A stretch of 64,000 bases of DNA, taken from positions 186,001 to 250,000 of the forward strand of contig NZ_JAHXGQ010000010.1 of NCBI RefSeq assembly GCF_019375475.1, read 5' to 3'. The notes beneath the pieces are model-generated. The model was not told the origin of the DNA. It worked only from the letters and a program-made list of their open reading frames with translations, and searched no databases. Both the position numbers and the translations under genes were made by a program. Below, piece after piece: positions 17,067-24,654 of the stretch. Each line of letters starts with the position of its first letter. Position 1 is the first letter of the stretch. The stretch comes from Saccharothrix obliqua. Its GTDB lineage: Bacteria; Actinomycetota; Actinomycetes; Mycobacteriales; Pseudonocardiaceae.

Positions 17067-17972
17067 ATGAGACGCAAGCTCCGGCCCGCGCTGCTGCCCC
17101 AGCGCCACGGCCTCGACCCGGCCCGCCTGCGGCTGCCCGCGCAGGGACCGTGGGAGACGATCCGCGACCACCTGGTGGCCCGGCTGCCCCGGGTCGCGCC
17201 GGAGCGGATCGACCGGATGCTCGTCGAGGGGCGGGTGCACGACCTCACCGGGCCGATCGCGCCGGACGCGCCGTTCGCACCGGGCACGTCCGTGTGGTTC
17301 CACCGCGACCTGCCGGACGAGGCGTCGGTGCCGTTCGAGATCGAGGTCGTGCACCGCGACGACGCGATCCTGGTGGTGGACAAGCCGCACTTCCTGGCCA
17401 CCATCCCGCGGGGCAGCCACGTCGTGGAGACCGCGCTGGTCCGGTTGCGGCAGCGGCTCGGGTTGCCGGAGTTGAGCCCGGCGCACCGGTTGGACCGGGT
17501 GACCGCCGGGCTGGTGATGTTCGTGGTGGACCCGCGGTTGCGCGGGCGCTACCAGACGATGTTCCGGGACCGCTTGGTGCACAAGGAGTACGAGGCGATC
17601 GCGCCGCACGACCCGGCGCTGGTGCTGCCCCGCGTGGTGCGCAGCCGGATCGTCAAGGTCAAGGGCGTGATCACGGCGCAGGAGGTGCCCGGCCCGCCGA
17701 ACGCCGAGACGCTGGTGGAACTGGTCGAGCACCGCGATGGGTGGGGTCGCTACCGGCTCACGCCCGCGACGGGCCGCACGCACCAGCTCCGCCTGCACCT
17801 GGCCGGCCTGGGCGTGCCGATCCGCCACGACGACTTCTACCCGGTGCTGCGCGAGAAACCGCTGGACGACTTCACGAACCCGTTGCAGCTGCTGGCGAAG
17901 GTGTTGGCGTTCACCGATCCGGTGACCGGTGAGCGGCGGCGCTTCGAGAGCGGTTTGCGGCTGGAGTTCTGA
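17067..17972 (+). CDS. RluA-family pseudouridine synthase
   Basis: The 301-aa RNA-modifying enzyme has the catalytic-Asp motif AHRLDRVTAGL (about residues 139-149) and the tRNA/rRNA-binding end TGRTHQLRLHLAGLGVPI (about 233-250). An S4-like N-terminal segment with the conserved EGRV is present. It isomerises specific uridines in rRNA or tRNA; the target base is not deducible. ATG 17067 begins MRRKLRPALLPQRHG, a family-typical N-terminus. A stem-loop lies directly after its stop. It stands alone, convergent with the DUF305 gene. Confidence 0.88.
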   Translation: MRRKLRPALLPQRHGLDPARLRLPAQGPWETIRDHLVARLPRVAPERIDRMLVEGRVHDLTGPIAPDAPFAPGTSVWFHRDLPDEASVPFEIEVVHRDDAILVVDKPHFLATIPRGSHVVETALVRLRQRLGLPELSPAHRLDRVTAGLVMFVVDPRLRGRYQTMFRDRLVHKEYEAIAPHDPALVLPRVVRSRIVKVKGVITAQEVPGPPNAETLVELVEHRDGWGRYRLTPATGRTHQLRLHLAGLGVPIRHDDFYPVLREKPLDDFTNPLQLLAKVLAFTDPVTGERRRFESGLRLEF

Positions 17973-17973
17973 T

Positions 17974-17996
17974 GGCCGGGGGCGCGGCCCCCGGCC
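17974..17996. terminator. Hairpin terminator between convergent genes
   Basis: GGCCGGGGGC-GCG-GCCCCCGGCC is a perfect 10-bp stem with a 3-nt loop, between the stops at 17972 and 18003. Confidence 0.7.
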
Positions 17997-18002
17997 TCGG
18001 GT

Positions 18003-18581
18003 TCACTCCAGGTAACCCAGCATCTGCGAGATCTGCCCGGTGCGGGACTGGAAGATGCGTTCCGCCAGGGCTTTCGTCTGCGGGTTGACCCCGCCTTCCT
18101 TCTCCATCTTCGCCATCTCCACCGCGTTGTGCTGGTGTGCGATGAGCAGGTTCAGGAACGCCTTCTCGAACTCGCCGGAATCGCTCGCGGCGACCGCGGC
18201 GATGGCCTCGGGACTGGTCGAGTGGTCGCCGCCGTGGCCCGCGTGCAGGTCCGGGTGGTCACCGCCGGTCTCGGGCTGCTTCCAGTCGTGCAGCCACTTC
18301 AGCATCGAGTCCACTTCGGACAGTTGGGTGACCTCGATGGCGGCGGCGAGGTTCTTCACGTCGGTGCGGACCTGCCGGTCCTTGGCCAGCTTCACGATCT
18401 CCAGGCCCGCGCGGTGGTGCGGCACGGCCATCTGGAGGTACATCACGTCGACCGGGTTGAACTCGTTCGTCTCCGCGACGGTCGACACGGGTCCGGTGGG
18501 CGCGGCCACCTCGTTGGAGGAGCCGAGGCCGCAGCCGGCGAGCAGGAGCAGGCCGGCGAGCAGGGTGGTGAGGCGTCGCAA
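18003..18581 (-). CDS. DUF305 lipoprotein
   Basis: The 192-aa precursor has a signal peptide and lipobox (MRRLTTLLAGLLLLAGCGL; Cys17). The mature part is a ferritin-like DUF305 four-helix domain with the paired His motifs MAVPHHRAGLEIVKLAK (about residues 51-67) and IAHQHNAVEMAKMEKEG (about 148-164), typical of copper- or metal-linked members of the family. The start is TTG 18581, preceded by AGGAGG at good spacing; no in-frame ATG fits. It would be anchored outside the membrane. No copper genes lie adjacent. Confidence 0.85.
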   Translation of the reverse strand: MRRLTTLLAGLLLLAGCGLGSSNEVAAPTGPVSTVAETNEFNPVDVMYLQMAVPHHRAGLEIVKLAKDRQVRTDVKNLAAAIEVTQLSEVDSMLKWLHDWKQPETGGDHPDLHAGHGGDHSTSPEAIAAVAASDSGEFEKAFLNLLIAHQHNAVEMAKMEKEGGVNPQTKALAERIFQSRTGQISQMLGYLE

Positions 18582-18610
18582 GGTGCGTCCTCCTTGTCCG
18601 AACGGGAAAT

Positions 18611-18644
18611 CCCGCCCGCGCCCGAACAGGGCGGCGCGGGCGGG
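18611..18644. terminator. Terminator of the LPMO gene
   Basis: A 12-bp stem (CCCGCCCGCGCC and complement) with a 10-nt loop follows the LPMO stop on the minus strand, then ATTT. It also separates the LPMO from the DUF305 promoter. Confidence 0.7.
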
Positions 18645-18656
18645 TTCCGCGATCCG

Positions 18657-19397
18657 TTACAGCCGCTGCCAGAGGGAAGCGGTGTTCGGCGGCTCCCAGC
18701 CGGTGAGCGAGGTGTGCGCCTGGAGGCACCGGAAGCTGGCGCCGCCGTAGGTCACCTGCGTGCCGACGGCGTAGGAGACGCCCGTGGTCCACGTGCCGCC
18801 CGCGGGCGGGGTGGTCGTGGTGGTGGTCGGCGGCGTGGTCGTCGAGGGCGTGGTGGTGGTCGTCGTGCCGGGGCCACCGGAGCCCACCTGGAGGTCGACG
18901 CAGTTGTAGAACGCGTTCGCGGTGTCCGCGACGTTCCACACGGCGAGCAGCTTGATCCGGCCGGTGCGACCGCCCAGGTTGACGTTGTGCGTCACGGTGG
19001 CCGCCGGCTGGCGACCGCCGTCGTTGAACTCGGCGATCTTGCTGCCGCCGATGAAATACTGCCACGTGCTGGTGGCGTGGCGGGCGGTGATGGTCCAGGT
19101 GAAGTTCAGGTTGTTGCCGACGGAGGTGGCGGGCCACGCCTTGCTCTCGTCGCTCAGCGGAGCCCAGCGGCTGTCGCCCGCGTGGCAGTTCTGGAGGCCC
19201 TTGGGGCCTTCGACGCTGTGCGGCTCCCAGACGATGGGGCCGCAGTTGGAAACGCGGTTCTGCGCGCACATCGCCTGCCTGGAGGGCGGCGAGGAGATGT
19301 AGCCGTGCGCACTCGCCGTTCCCGCTGACACCACAACGATGAACGGGGCGATGCCCACGCCGGCGAGAACCGCCGCGAGCTTGCGTTTGAGGCTCAT
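18657..19397 (-). CDS. AA10 lytic polysaccharide monooxygenase with CBM5/12
   Basis: The 246-aa secreted copper enzyme oxidatively cleaves crystalline chitin (or cellulose). The signal peptide (residues 1-30) ends in ASA, leaving His31 as the mature N-terminus (HGYISSPPSRQ), one arm of the histidine brace. The second arm is His107 in TARHATSTW. The catalytic domain ends near CVDLQVG. A Thr/Pro linker follows, then a C-terminal CBM5/12 chitin-binding module (about 203-246) rich in Trp. ATG 19397 follows AAGGAG. A DasR-type palindrome is about 110 bp upstream, tying it to N-acetylglucosamine control with the GH19 chitinase. Confidence 0.93.
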   Translation of the reverse strand: MSLKRKLAAVLAGVGIAPFIVVVSAGTASAHGYISSPPSRQAMCAQNRVSNCGPIVWEPHSVEGPKGLQNCHAGDSRWAPLSDESKAWPATSVGNNLNFTWTITARHATSTWQYFIGGSKIAEFNDGGRQPAATVTHNVNLGGRTGRIKLLAVWNVADTANAFYNCVDLQVGSGGPGTTTTTTPSTTTPPTTTTTTPPAGGTWTTGVSYAVGTQVTYGGASFRCLQAHTSLTGWEPPNTASLWQRL

Positions 19398-19507
19398 TGT
19401 CCAGCTCCTTCGGAGGAAACCCCAAGGGGTTTCCCGGGCAGGGTCCAAATCCGCAGCGGCCGGGTCTGCCGAGCGCCGACCCGCAGGAGAGCCAACACCC
19501 GGCGATG

Positions 19508-19519
19508 TGGTCTAGACCA
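19508..19519. promoter_or_regulatory. DasR-responsive element (dre) of the LPMO
   Basis: TGGTCTAGACCA is a perfect palindrome and matches the core of the DasR-box known from Streptomyces chitinase promoters. It lies 111 bp upstream of the LPMO start. DasR represses chitinolytic genes until glucosamine-6-phosphate accumulates (established knowledge); a DasR in this organism is assumed. Confidence 0.8.
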
Positions 19520-19601
19520 TAATCGGTGAACGACAACCGGGTCAAGGACCTGAACCAACTGGTCGAACGCGGTGGGTGGAACGGGTGCCCGTGCTGGTGA
19601 A

Positions 19602-19617
19602 ACGCCTGGTCAGGCGT
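19602..19617. promoter_or_regulatory. Palindrome upstream of the HAF-repeat gene
   Basis: ACGCCTG-GT-CAGGCGT is a 16-bp inverted repeat 125 bp before the HAF gene start, in the 344-bp divergent gap with the LPMO. It looks like an operator; the factor is unknown. Confidence 0.35.
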
Positions 19618-19741
19618 CGTGGCGTTGCGCCCCACGGCACCACAAGGGTCGCACGCGGTTGAACCGCTCAGCGGCACCAGCGGAGGCGGGCCATCGCTAC
19701 CGTCGTTTTCGGAGAAGTCGCGACCAGGCAAGGGGTTGCCC

Positions 19742-20848
19742 ATGCGGTGGCTATCGGCTATGTCGACCGCGCTCGCGGTGTACACCCTTGTCACGCCGGT
19801 AGCGGCCGGTTACGAGGAACTCCCCCCGGCCGCCGGGTGGGCCTCCGCCACGGCGTCCGCGATCAACGAGGCCGGCCAAGTCGCCGGCACCACCGGGAGC
19901 CCGAGCCGGCGGCCCGTGCCGGGTTACACGTACGGCGTGCGTTGGGACGGAAGGACACCCACGGTCCTGGGCGGCGGTGATCCCGCTGGCGAGGCGTACG
20001 GCGTCAACGCGCGCGGCGACGTGGCGTTCTCGATCCGGCTCGGGTACCAGGGGATCAGCTACGTCAACTTCGTGGTCTGGGAGAACGGGCGGCTGAGCAG
20101 CCGGACGTCGCCGGTGTGGTCCGCGGAGAACGGCCCGGTCGGGCGCGACATCAGCGACGCCGGGGTTGTTCCGATGGCGCATCGCGGGAAGGCCGGGACG
20201 TGGCGTGAGGGTGTGTTCCATGCGCTGCCGCTGCCCGTGGAGGCCGTGTACACCGATCATCGCGCCGTGAACGCCCACGGGACGACCGCGGGAGCCGCCA
20301 CCCTGGACGGCTCGTTCGTCTTCCACTGCGACGTCGACGAGTGCACCCGCCTGCCGTCTGCCGGTGAGGGCGGGAGCTACCGCGTTGCGGCGATCAGCGA
20401 GTCGAACGCGGTGGCCGCGACGTGGACGGTGGGTGCGACCACCCGGGCCGTGTTGTGGACCGGTGGTCGGCCTGCTGTGCTGCCGGGCGCGGACGCGGTC
20501 GTGTCCGATCACCGGCGGGCGGTGAGCGAGAGCGGTGACGTGGTCGGTTCGCGGAGGGTGGACGGGGTGTCGCGGGCGACCTTGTGGCGTAACGGCGAAC
20601 TGGTCGACCTCGGGGCCGCGGGCACGAGCGTCGCGGTCGCGGTGAACGACCGTGGCGACGTGATCGGCTGGCAGCGGGACGGAGGCCCCCAACGCCCGTT
20701 CCACTGGCGGGACGGCGTGCTCACCCTGCTGCCGGCCCCGGCTGGTGTTTCGGTGGAGCCGGCGGACATCAACAACTCGGGTGTGGTGGTTGGCGGCACC
20801 CGGGGCGAGACCCCTTCGCGTGCCTTTCGGTGGACCGTGGCGGGTTGA
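19742..20848 (+). CDS. Secreted HAF-repeat protein
   Basis: The 368-aa precursor has a signal peptide (MRWLSAMSTALAVYTLVTPVAAG). The rest is repeats of the HAF/GlyGly-type beta-strand unit: ASAINEAGQVAGTT, AYGVNARGDVAF, AVNDRGDVIGW, DINNSGVVVGGT, each paired with AxLWxxGxLxxL (VLWTGGRPAVLPG, TLWRNGELVDLGA). The spacing is about 45-50 residues, giving a propeller-like extracellular protein. The function of this family is not known. The in-frame extension to 19619 lacks a ribosome site, so ATG 19742 (after AAGGGG) is preferred. It sits between two chitin-regulon genes on the opposite strand; whether it joins that regulon is unclear. Confidence 0.78.
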   Translation: MRWLSAMSTALAVYTLVTPVAAGYEELPPAAGWASATASAINEAGQVAGTTGSPSRRPVPGYTYGVRWDGRTPTVLGGGDPAGEAYGVNARGDVAFSIRLGYQGISYVNFVVWENGRLSSRTSPVWSAENGPVGRDISDAGVVPMAHRGKAGTWREGVFHALPLPVEAVYTDHRAVNAHGTTAGAATLDGSFVFHCDVDECTRLPSAGEGGSYRVAAISESNAVAATWTVGATTRAVLWTGGRPAVLPGADAVVSDHRRAVSESGDVVGSRRVDGVSRATLWRNGELVDLGAAGTSVAVAVNDRGDVIGWQRDGGPQRPFHWRDGVLTLLPAPAGVSVEPADINNSGVVVGGTRGETPSRAFRWTVAG

Positions 20849-20870
20849 GTGCGTGGTGAGCCCTGGGCGG

Positions 20871-21940
20871 GTGATGTAACTACTTCTGTTGAGGGACCGA
20901 CGGTCCCCTAATTTGATGGCGAAGTTCACCGATCCAGATGGCGCACCTGGAACAGCCGACCCGCCGACCCGCCGACCCGCTGATCCACCGGTCCACCGGC
21001 CCACCGGCCCACCGGTCCACCGGTCCACCGGTCCGGCGGTCCAGCGGTCCAGCGATCCGGAGGTCCAGCGGTCCGGCGGTCCAGCGGTCCGGCGGGCAGG
21101 CGGGCAGGCGGTCCACCGGTCGGCGAGCAGGCGGTCCACCGGTCGGCGAGCAGGCGGTCCGGTGAACAGGCGGGTGATGTAACTGCCTCTGTTGAGGGAC
21201 CGACGGTCCCCCAATCTCATGGCGAAGATCACCGAACCGGATGGCGCCCTCGAAGCGGCCAGCCCGCCGATATTCCGAATGGCCGAACGACTGGCCTCCC
21301 GGCCCCGCCAGGCTTCTGCTCTGCTGGCCCCTCCGGTCTTCCGATCTGTCCTGCCGGCTCCGGCTCCGGTCTGCGGGCGGCCGGTCTGCGGGCGGCCGGT
21401 CTGCGGGCGGCCGGTCTGCGGGCGGCCGGTCCGCGGGCGGCCGGGCCTCCCGGCTCCGCTGGTCTCCTGGTCGGCCAGCCCCACCGGTCTGCCAGTTCCG
21501 TCGGTCTCCCGGTCTCCCGGTCTCCCGGCCTGTCGGTTCGTCGGTCGCGCCAGGCTCCTGGTCTCCCGGTCCGCTGGGCGCGCGGGTGATGTAACTACCT
21601 CTGTTGAGGGACCGTCGGTCCCCCAACAAGATGGCGAAGATCGCCGGACCGGATGGCGGTCCCGGAGCGGCTGGCCCGTCGGGCTCGCCGGGCCGCCGGT
21701 CTGCTGGGCGACGGAGTGACCGACCGGCTGAGCAGCAGATTGGCCGAGCGGCGCGACGCCCGCGCTGCCGAGTGGCTGGGCGACCCGAGCGGCGGATTGG
21801 CTGGGCGACCGAGTGGCTGAGCGGCGGATTGGCTGAGCGACTAGGCAGACTGAGTGGCGGAGCAGCGGAGTGAACGGGCGGTCGAGTGGCCGGCGAGTGT
21901 GGTGGTGGATCAGGTTGTCGATGTCCGCCCGGAGGACGGG
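20871..21940. repeat. Intergenic repeat island: three 75-bp blocks plus minisatellites
   Basis: The 1.18-kb gap between the convergent HAF and chitinase genes contains no credible gene. It has three conserved blocks at 20871-20950, 21174-21252 and 21586-21664. Each reads GTGATGTAACTacCTCTGTT, a GAGGGACCGACGGTCCC palindrome, then ATGGCGAAGATCACCG and a GATGGCG tail. Between blocks lie short tandem arrays: CCACCGGTC/CAGCGGTCC units (20985-21105), a 23-bp unit twice (21105-21150), GGTCTGCGGGCGGCC five times (21368-21442) and a GGCGGATTGGCTG unit (21787-21845). All frames across it give only low-complexity Arg/Pro peptides. Confidence 0.75.
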
Positions 21941-21965
21941 CGCTGGGGAAAGTGCTGGGGGCCAA

Positions 21966-22016
21966 AAGAAGCCACCCGACTCAGGGACCGTCGGTCCCCG
22001 AACCGGGTGGCAGCAA
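21966..22016 (-). terminator. Nested bidirectional terminator of the chitinase gene
   Basis: An outer stem GCCACCCG (21971-21978) pairs with CGGGTGGC (22004-22011) and encloses the palindrome GGGACCGTCGGTCCC (21984-21998). On the minus strand it is followed by TTCTTTT. It starts about 15 bp after the chitinase stop. The inner palindrome is the same one found in the three repeat blocks next door. Confidence 0.8.
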
Positions 22017-22026
22017 AACGAGGAGA

Positions 22027-23106
22027 TCAGCAGGACAGGTTGTTGCCCGGCGTGACACCCAACAGGCCGGTGAAGCGCTGGTAGGCGTTCACCCGGCTCT
22101 GCACCTGCGCCGGGTTGCGGCCGTCGCACTCCAGGGCGCCGTTGATGCTGCGGATCGTCTCACCGAACCCGCGACCGTTGACGATGGCGTCGTGCGGGGT
22201 CATCGTGCCCGGACCGTTCTGCGTGTTCCAGTACCAAAGGCCGGTCTGCCACGCGACCGACGCGTCGTTCTGCACCAGCCACGGGTTGGTCAGCAGCGGC
22301 AGGCCCAGGGCGTCGCCGGCGGCCTTGTAGTTGAAGTTCCAGCTCAGCTGGATCGGACCGCGGCCGTAGTACGCGGCCTGCCCCGCCGGGCAGCCGTACG
22401 GCTGGTTCGCGTCGCAGTAGTGCGGGTAGTTCGCCTGGTTCTGCTCCACGATGTGCACCAGGCCACCGGTTTCGTGGTTCACGTTCGCCAGGAACGCCGC
22501 CGCTTCCTGCTTCTTCGTGGTGTCGCTACCGGTGTTGGCGAACCCGGGGTACGCCTTCAACGCCGCCACCAGACCGCTGTACGTGTAGAACGAGTTCCGG
22601 TTCGGGAACATCTGGTTGAACTGCGCTTCGCTCACCACGAAGCCACCGGGCTGGTTGCTGGTCGTCGTGGTGGGCACCGTGGTGGTGGTGCAGTTCGTGT
22701 ACGGGTCCCAGTACCACGTGGAAACAGTGGGGTCGTAGCCCGGGTTGTCGTGCTCGGCGATGTAGAACTTGCCGTCGGTGTACCGGACGATGTTGCCGGT
22801 GACGTACGACTTGCCCTGCACCCACGCGGGGTAGTCGCACGCCGGCGGCGTGGTGGTGGGGCCACCGCCGCAGGCGCCCTGGTCGGCCCACACGGAGGCC
22901 GAGCCGGGCGTTTCGTTCTGGGTCCACCACTTCGCGGACCAGTTGCGGCCGTTGTGGGAGGCCGTCATCCCGCCGGTGTAAACAGCGGTCGGGCTCCAGG
23001 TGGTCGCACAGGTCGCGGCGGAGGCCGTGGTGGCGGCCACCGCGACGGTCAGCCCCGCACCGACCATCATGGCGGCGATCGCCGCCACTACGCGGATCTT
23101 CGACAC
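22027..23106 (-). CDS. GH19 chitinase with two CBM5/12 modules
   Basis: The 359-aa secreted endochitinase has a signal peptide (residues 1-31, ending TTASA). Then follow two Trp-rich CBM5/12 chitin-binding modules (about 32-84 and 89-140), a Thr/Pro linker, and a GH19 catalytic domain (about 152-359). The catalytic Glu lies in ANVNHETGGL; the substrate-cleft motif is AAYYGRGPIQLSWNFNYKAAG. GH19 enzymes hydrolyse chitin with inversion. GTG 23106 starts VSKIRVVAAIAAM; the longer frame upstream runs antisense through nothing real. A dre lies 61 bp upstream and a strong terminator follows. It partners the LPMO for chitin attack. Confidence 0.93.
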   Translation of the reverse strand: MSKIRVVAAIAAMMVGAGLTVAVAATTASAATCATTWSPTAVYTGGMTASHNGRNWSAKWWTQNETPGSASVWADQGACGGGPTTTPPACDYPAWVQGKSYVTGNIVRYTDGKFYIAEHDNPGYDPTVSTWYWDPYTNCTTTTVPTTTTSNQPGGFVVSEAQFNQMFPNRNSFYTYSGLVAALKAYPGFANTGSDTTKKQEAAAFLANVNHETGGLVHIVEQNQANYPHYCDANQPYGCPAGQAAYYGRGPIQLSWNFNYKAAGDALGLPLLTNPWLVQNDASVAWQTGLWYWNTQNGPGTMTPHDAIVNGRGFGETIRSINGALECDGRNPAQVQSRVNAYQRFTGLLGVTPGNNLSC

Positions 23107-23156
23107 GTGTCCTCTTTCTCCCCGTTCGAGCGCCCCTCGGACGTGACCTGGCCCAC

Positions 23157-23924
23157 TCAACCCGAATGGTCTATACCAGTCAAGAGCACGTACCGCACCA
23201 CCAGCGGCGGGACCAGCAGCCGCCCGCCCTCCGCGTACCCCGGCCGCACCGTCCGCGCCACGGTGCCGACCAGCTCCGCGTCGTCGGTCGGCTCGACGCC
23301 GACGACCCGGTGGCGCACCGGGTCGACCGGCCGCCCGTCCGGCACGACGGGCCGCACCCCGGCCGCCGCCAACGCGTCCTCCACGCGCCCCGCCAGTTCC
23401 GCCGGCAACCTCGGCACCAGGTCGGTCAGCCCGCGCACCAACACGTCCGCCCGCGCGCCGCGTCGGGGCGCCTCGTTCGCCGCCGCACCGAGCAACACAG
23501 CACCCACCAACAGGCCCAGCGCCGCACCGACCGGCGGGCGCGCCTCGGCGGGCACCGCCACCGCGGCCCACCAGCCGTCGGGTGACGCGCCGACGCCGAC
23601 CGCGCCGCCCGCCGACACCAGCAACGACACCGCCGCCCGGTCCACGTCGCCGACCACAACTGCCACCCGGTCCGTGCCGCCGCGCGACGACGGCTCGTTG
23701 CCACGGGCGGGCCGGACCACCACGGCCCGCCCGCCGGGCGGCAGCACGCGCGCCACCCCGTCGGCGATCACGTCCGGCGCGGGCGCGCGGCGGGCGGCCA
23801 CCACGGCTTCTTCGGCGACGGCACGGGTGTCCACGGTGGGCTCGCCGGGCGTCAGCACGACGGCCAACCCGAGGAACGCGCCCAGCGCTCCCAGGGCGAT
23901 CAGTGCGGTGGCATTGCGCGACAC
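23157..23924 (-). CDS. Membrane protein with GrpE-like C-terminal domain
   Basis: The 255-aa protein starts at GTG 23924 (VSRNATALIALGALG). It has a hydrophobic N-terminal anchor (about residues 5-24), a central region and a second hydrophobic stretch (VGAALGLLVGAVLLGAA, about 137-153). The C-terminal 75 residues resemble the beta-domain of the nucleotide exchange factor GrpE: AGVRPVVPDGRPVDPVRHRV, EPTDDAELVGTVARTVRPGY and GGRLLVPPLVVRY. GrpE works with DnaK; a membrane-tethered version is unusual, and its partner is unknown. Its last codons contain the DasR-type palindrome of the downstream chitinase. Confidence 0.65.
   Translation of the reverse strand: MSRNATALIALGALGAFLGLAVVLTPGEPTVDTRAVAEEAVVAARRAPAPDVIADGVARVLPPGGRAVVVRPARGNEPSSRGGTDRVAVVVGDVDRAAVSLLVSAGGAVGVGASPDGWWAAVAVPAEARPPVGAALGLLVGAVLLGAAANEAPRRGARADVLVRGLTDLVPRLPAELAGRVEDALAAAGVRPVVPDGRPVDPVRHRVVGVEPTDDAELVGTVARTVRPGYAEGGRLLVPPLVVRYVLLTGIDHSG
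23167..23178. promoter_or_regulatory. DasR-responsive element (dre) of the chitinase
   Basis: TGGTCTATACCA matches the LPMO site at 11 of 12 positions and lies 61 bp before the chitinase start. It sits inside the last codons of the upstream membrane-protein gene, so the chitinase promoter overlaps coding sequence. Confidence 0.75.
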
Positions 23925-23976
23925 TCGTACACCGTCGGTCGGAACGGCCGCGAGCTGAGCGGGCCGTACGGGTGAA

Positions 23977-24612
23977 TCACACCCGACCCGCCTCCCGCAG
24001 CACGTCCAGGAACTCGGCCTCCGCGCCCGCCAGCACGTTGTGCGTCGCGGGCAGGTCCCGCACCCGCCACGCGGGGTCGTCCCGGAACGCGTCGCGGAAC
24101 TTGGTGAACGGGCTGTCCTCGGTCTCCGCGGCGTACAGGTACCAGCGGTGCGGCACCTTGTCCGCCGCACCGGTCAACCGGGCGCGCTGGAACAACGACG
24201 CGAGCGGGTGCGGGAACGCCCGCTGGTCGAAGAACGGCATGGGCGCGACGCCGCGACCGTCCTCGGCCGCGCCGTCGACGTACCACTTCCGCCACGGGCC
24301 GTGCACCAGGTCCCAGACGGACTGGCCGTCACGCGGCACCACGGCGTCCGCGTACACCAGGGCCTTGATCTTCTCCGGCACGCGGTCGGCGGCGGTGGTG
24401 ATCACCATGCCGCCGTAGCTGTGGCCGGCCAGCACCACGTCGTCCAGGTCGGCCAGGAGGGCGAGCACTTCCGCCGCGTGCTCTTCGAGGTTGCCGGTCG
24501 CGCCGAGGGTGGGCGCGTGCACCACGTGCCCCTCGGCCCGCAGGGCGGACGCGACGGAGTCGTAGTACCAGCCGCCGTGGCACGCACCGGCGATCAACAC
24601 GTAGTTCGTCAT
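23977..24612 (-). CDS. Alpha/beta hydrolase (HNL/esterase-like)
   Basis: This 211-aa alpha/beta hydrolase belongs to the hydroxynitrile-lyase/methyl-esterase subgroup. Features are the oxyanion region VLIAGACHGGWYYDSV at the N-terminus, nucleophile elbow AGHSYGGMV (Ser about residue 69), acid in the DAFRDDPAW region and catalytic His in LPATHNVLAG. Members cleave esters or small polyketide-like substrates. ATG 24612 was preferred to an upstream start 9 bp away. It is divergent from a WYL regulator with a 42-bp gap, the usual arrangement for a local regulator-target pair. Confidence 0.85.
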   Translation of the reverse strand: MTNYVLIAGACHGGWYYDSVASALRAEGHVVHAPTLGATGNLEEHAAEVLALLADLDDVVLAGHSYGGMVITTAADRVPEKIKALVYADAVVPRDGQSVWDLVHGPWRKWYVDGAAEDGRGVAPMPFFDQRAFPHPLASLFQRARLTGAADKVPHRWYLYAAETEDSPFTKFRDAFRDDPAWRVRDLPATHNVLAGAEAEFLDVLREAGRV

Positions 24613-24654
24613 GGCGGCCACGTTAAGCAGCCTTTAGGACATAGGCTGTCCGTT

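Noticed and set aside
21368..21442. Five tandem GGTCTGCGGGCGGCC units as a CRISPR array
   Set aside because: The 15-bp units abut without spacers and no cas genes are present; it is a minisatellite.
19751..22129. Minus-strand 792-codon open frame over the repeat island
   Set aside because: It is antisense to the HAF-repeat gene in part and otherwise encodes low-complexity Arg/Pro repeats; no start signal or domain.
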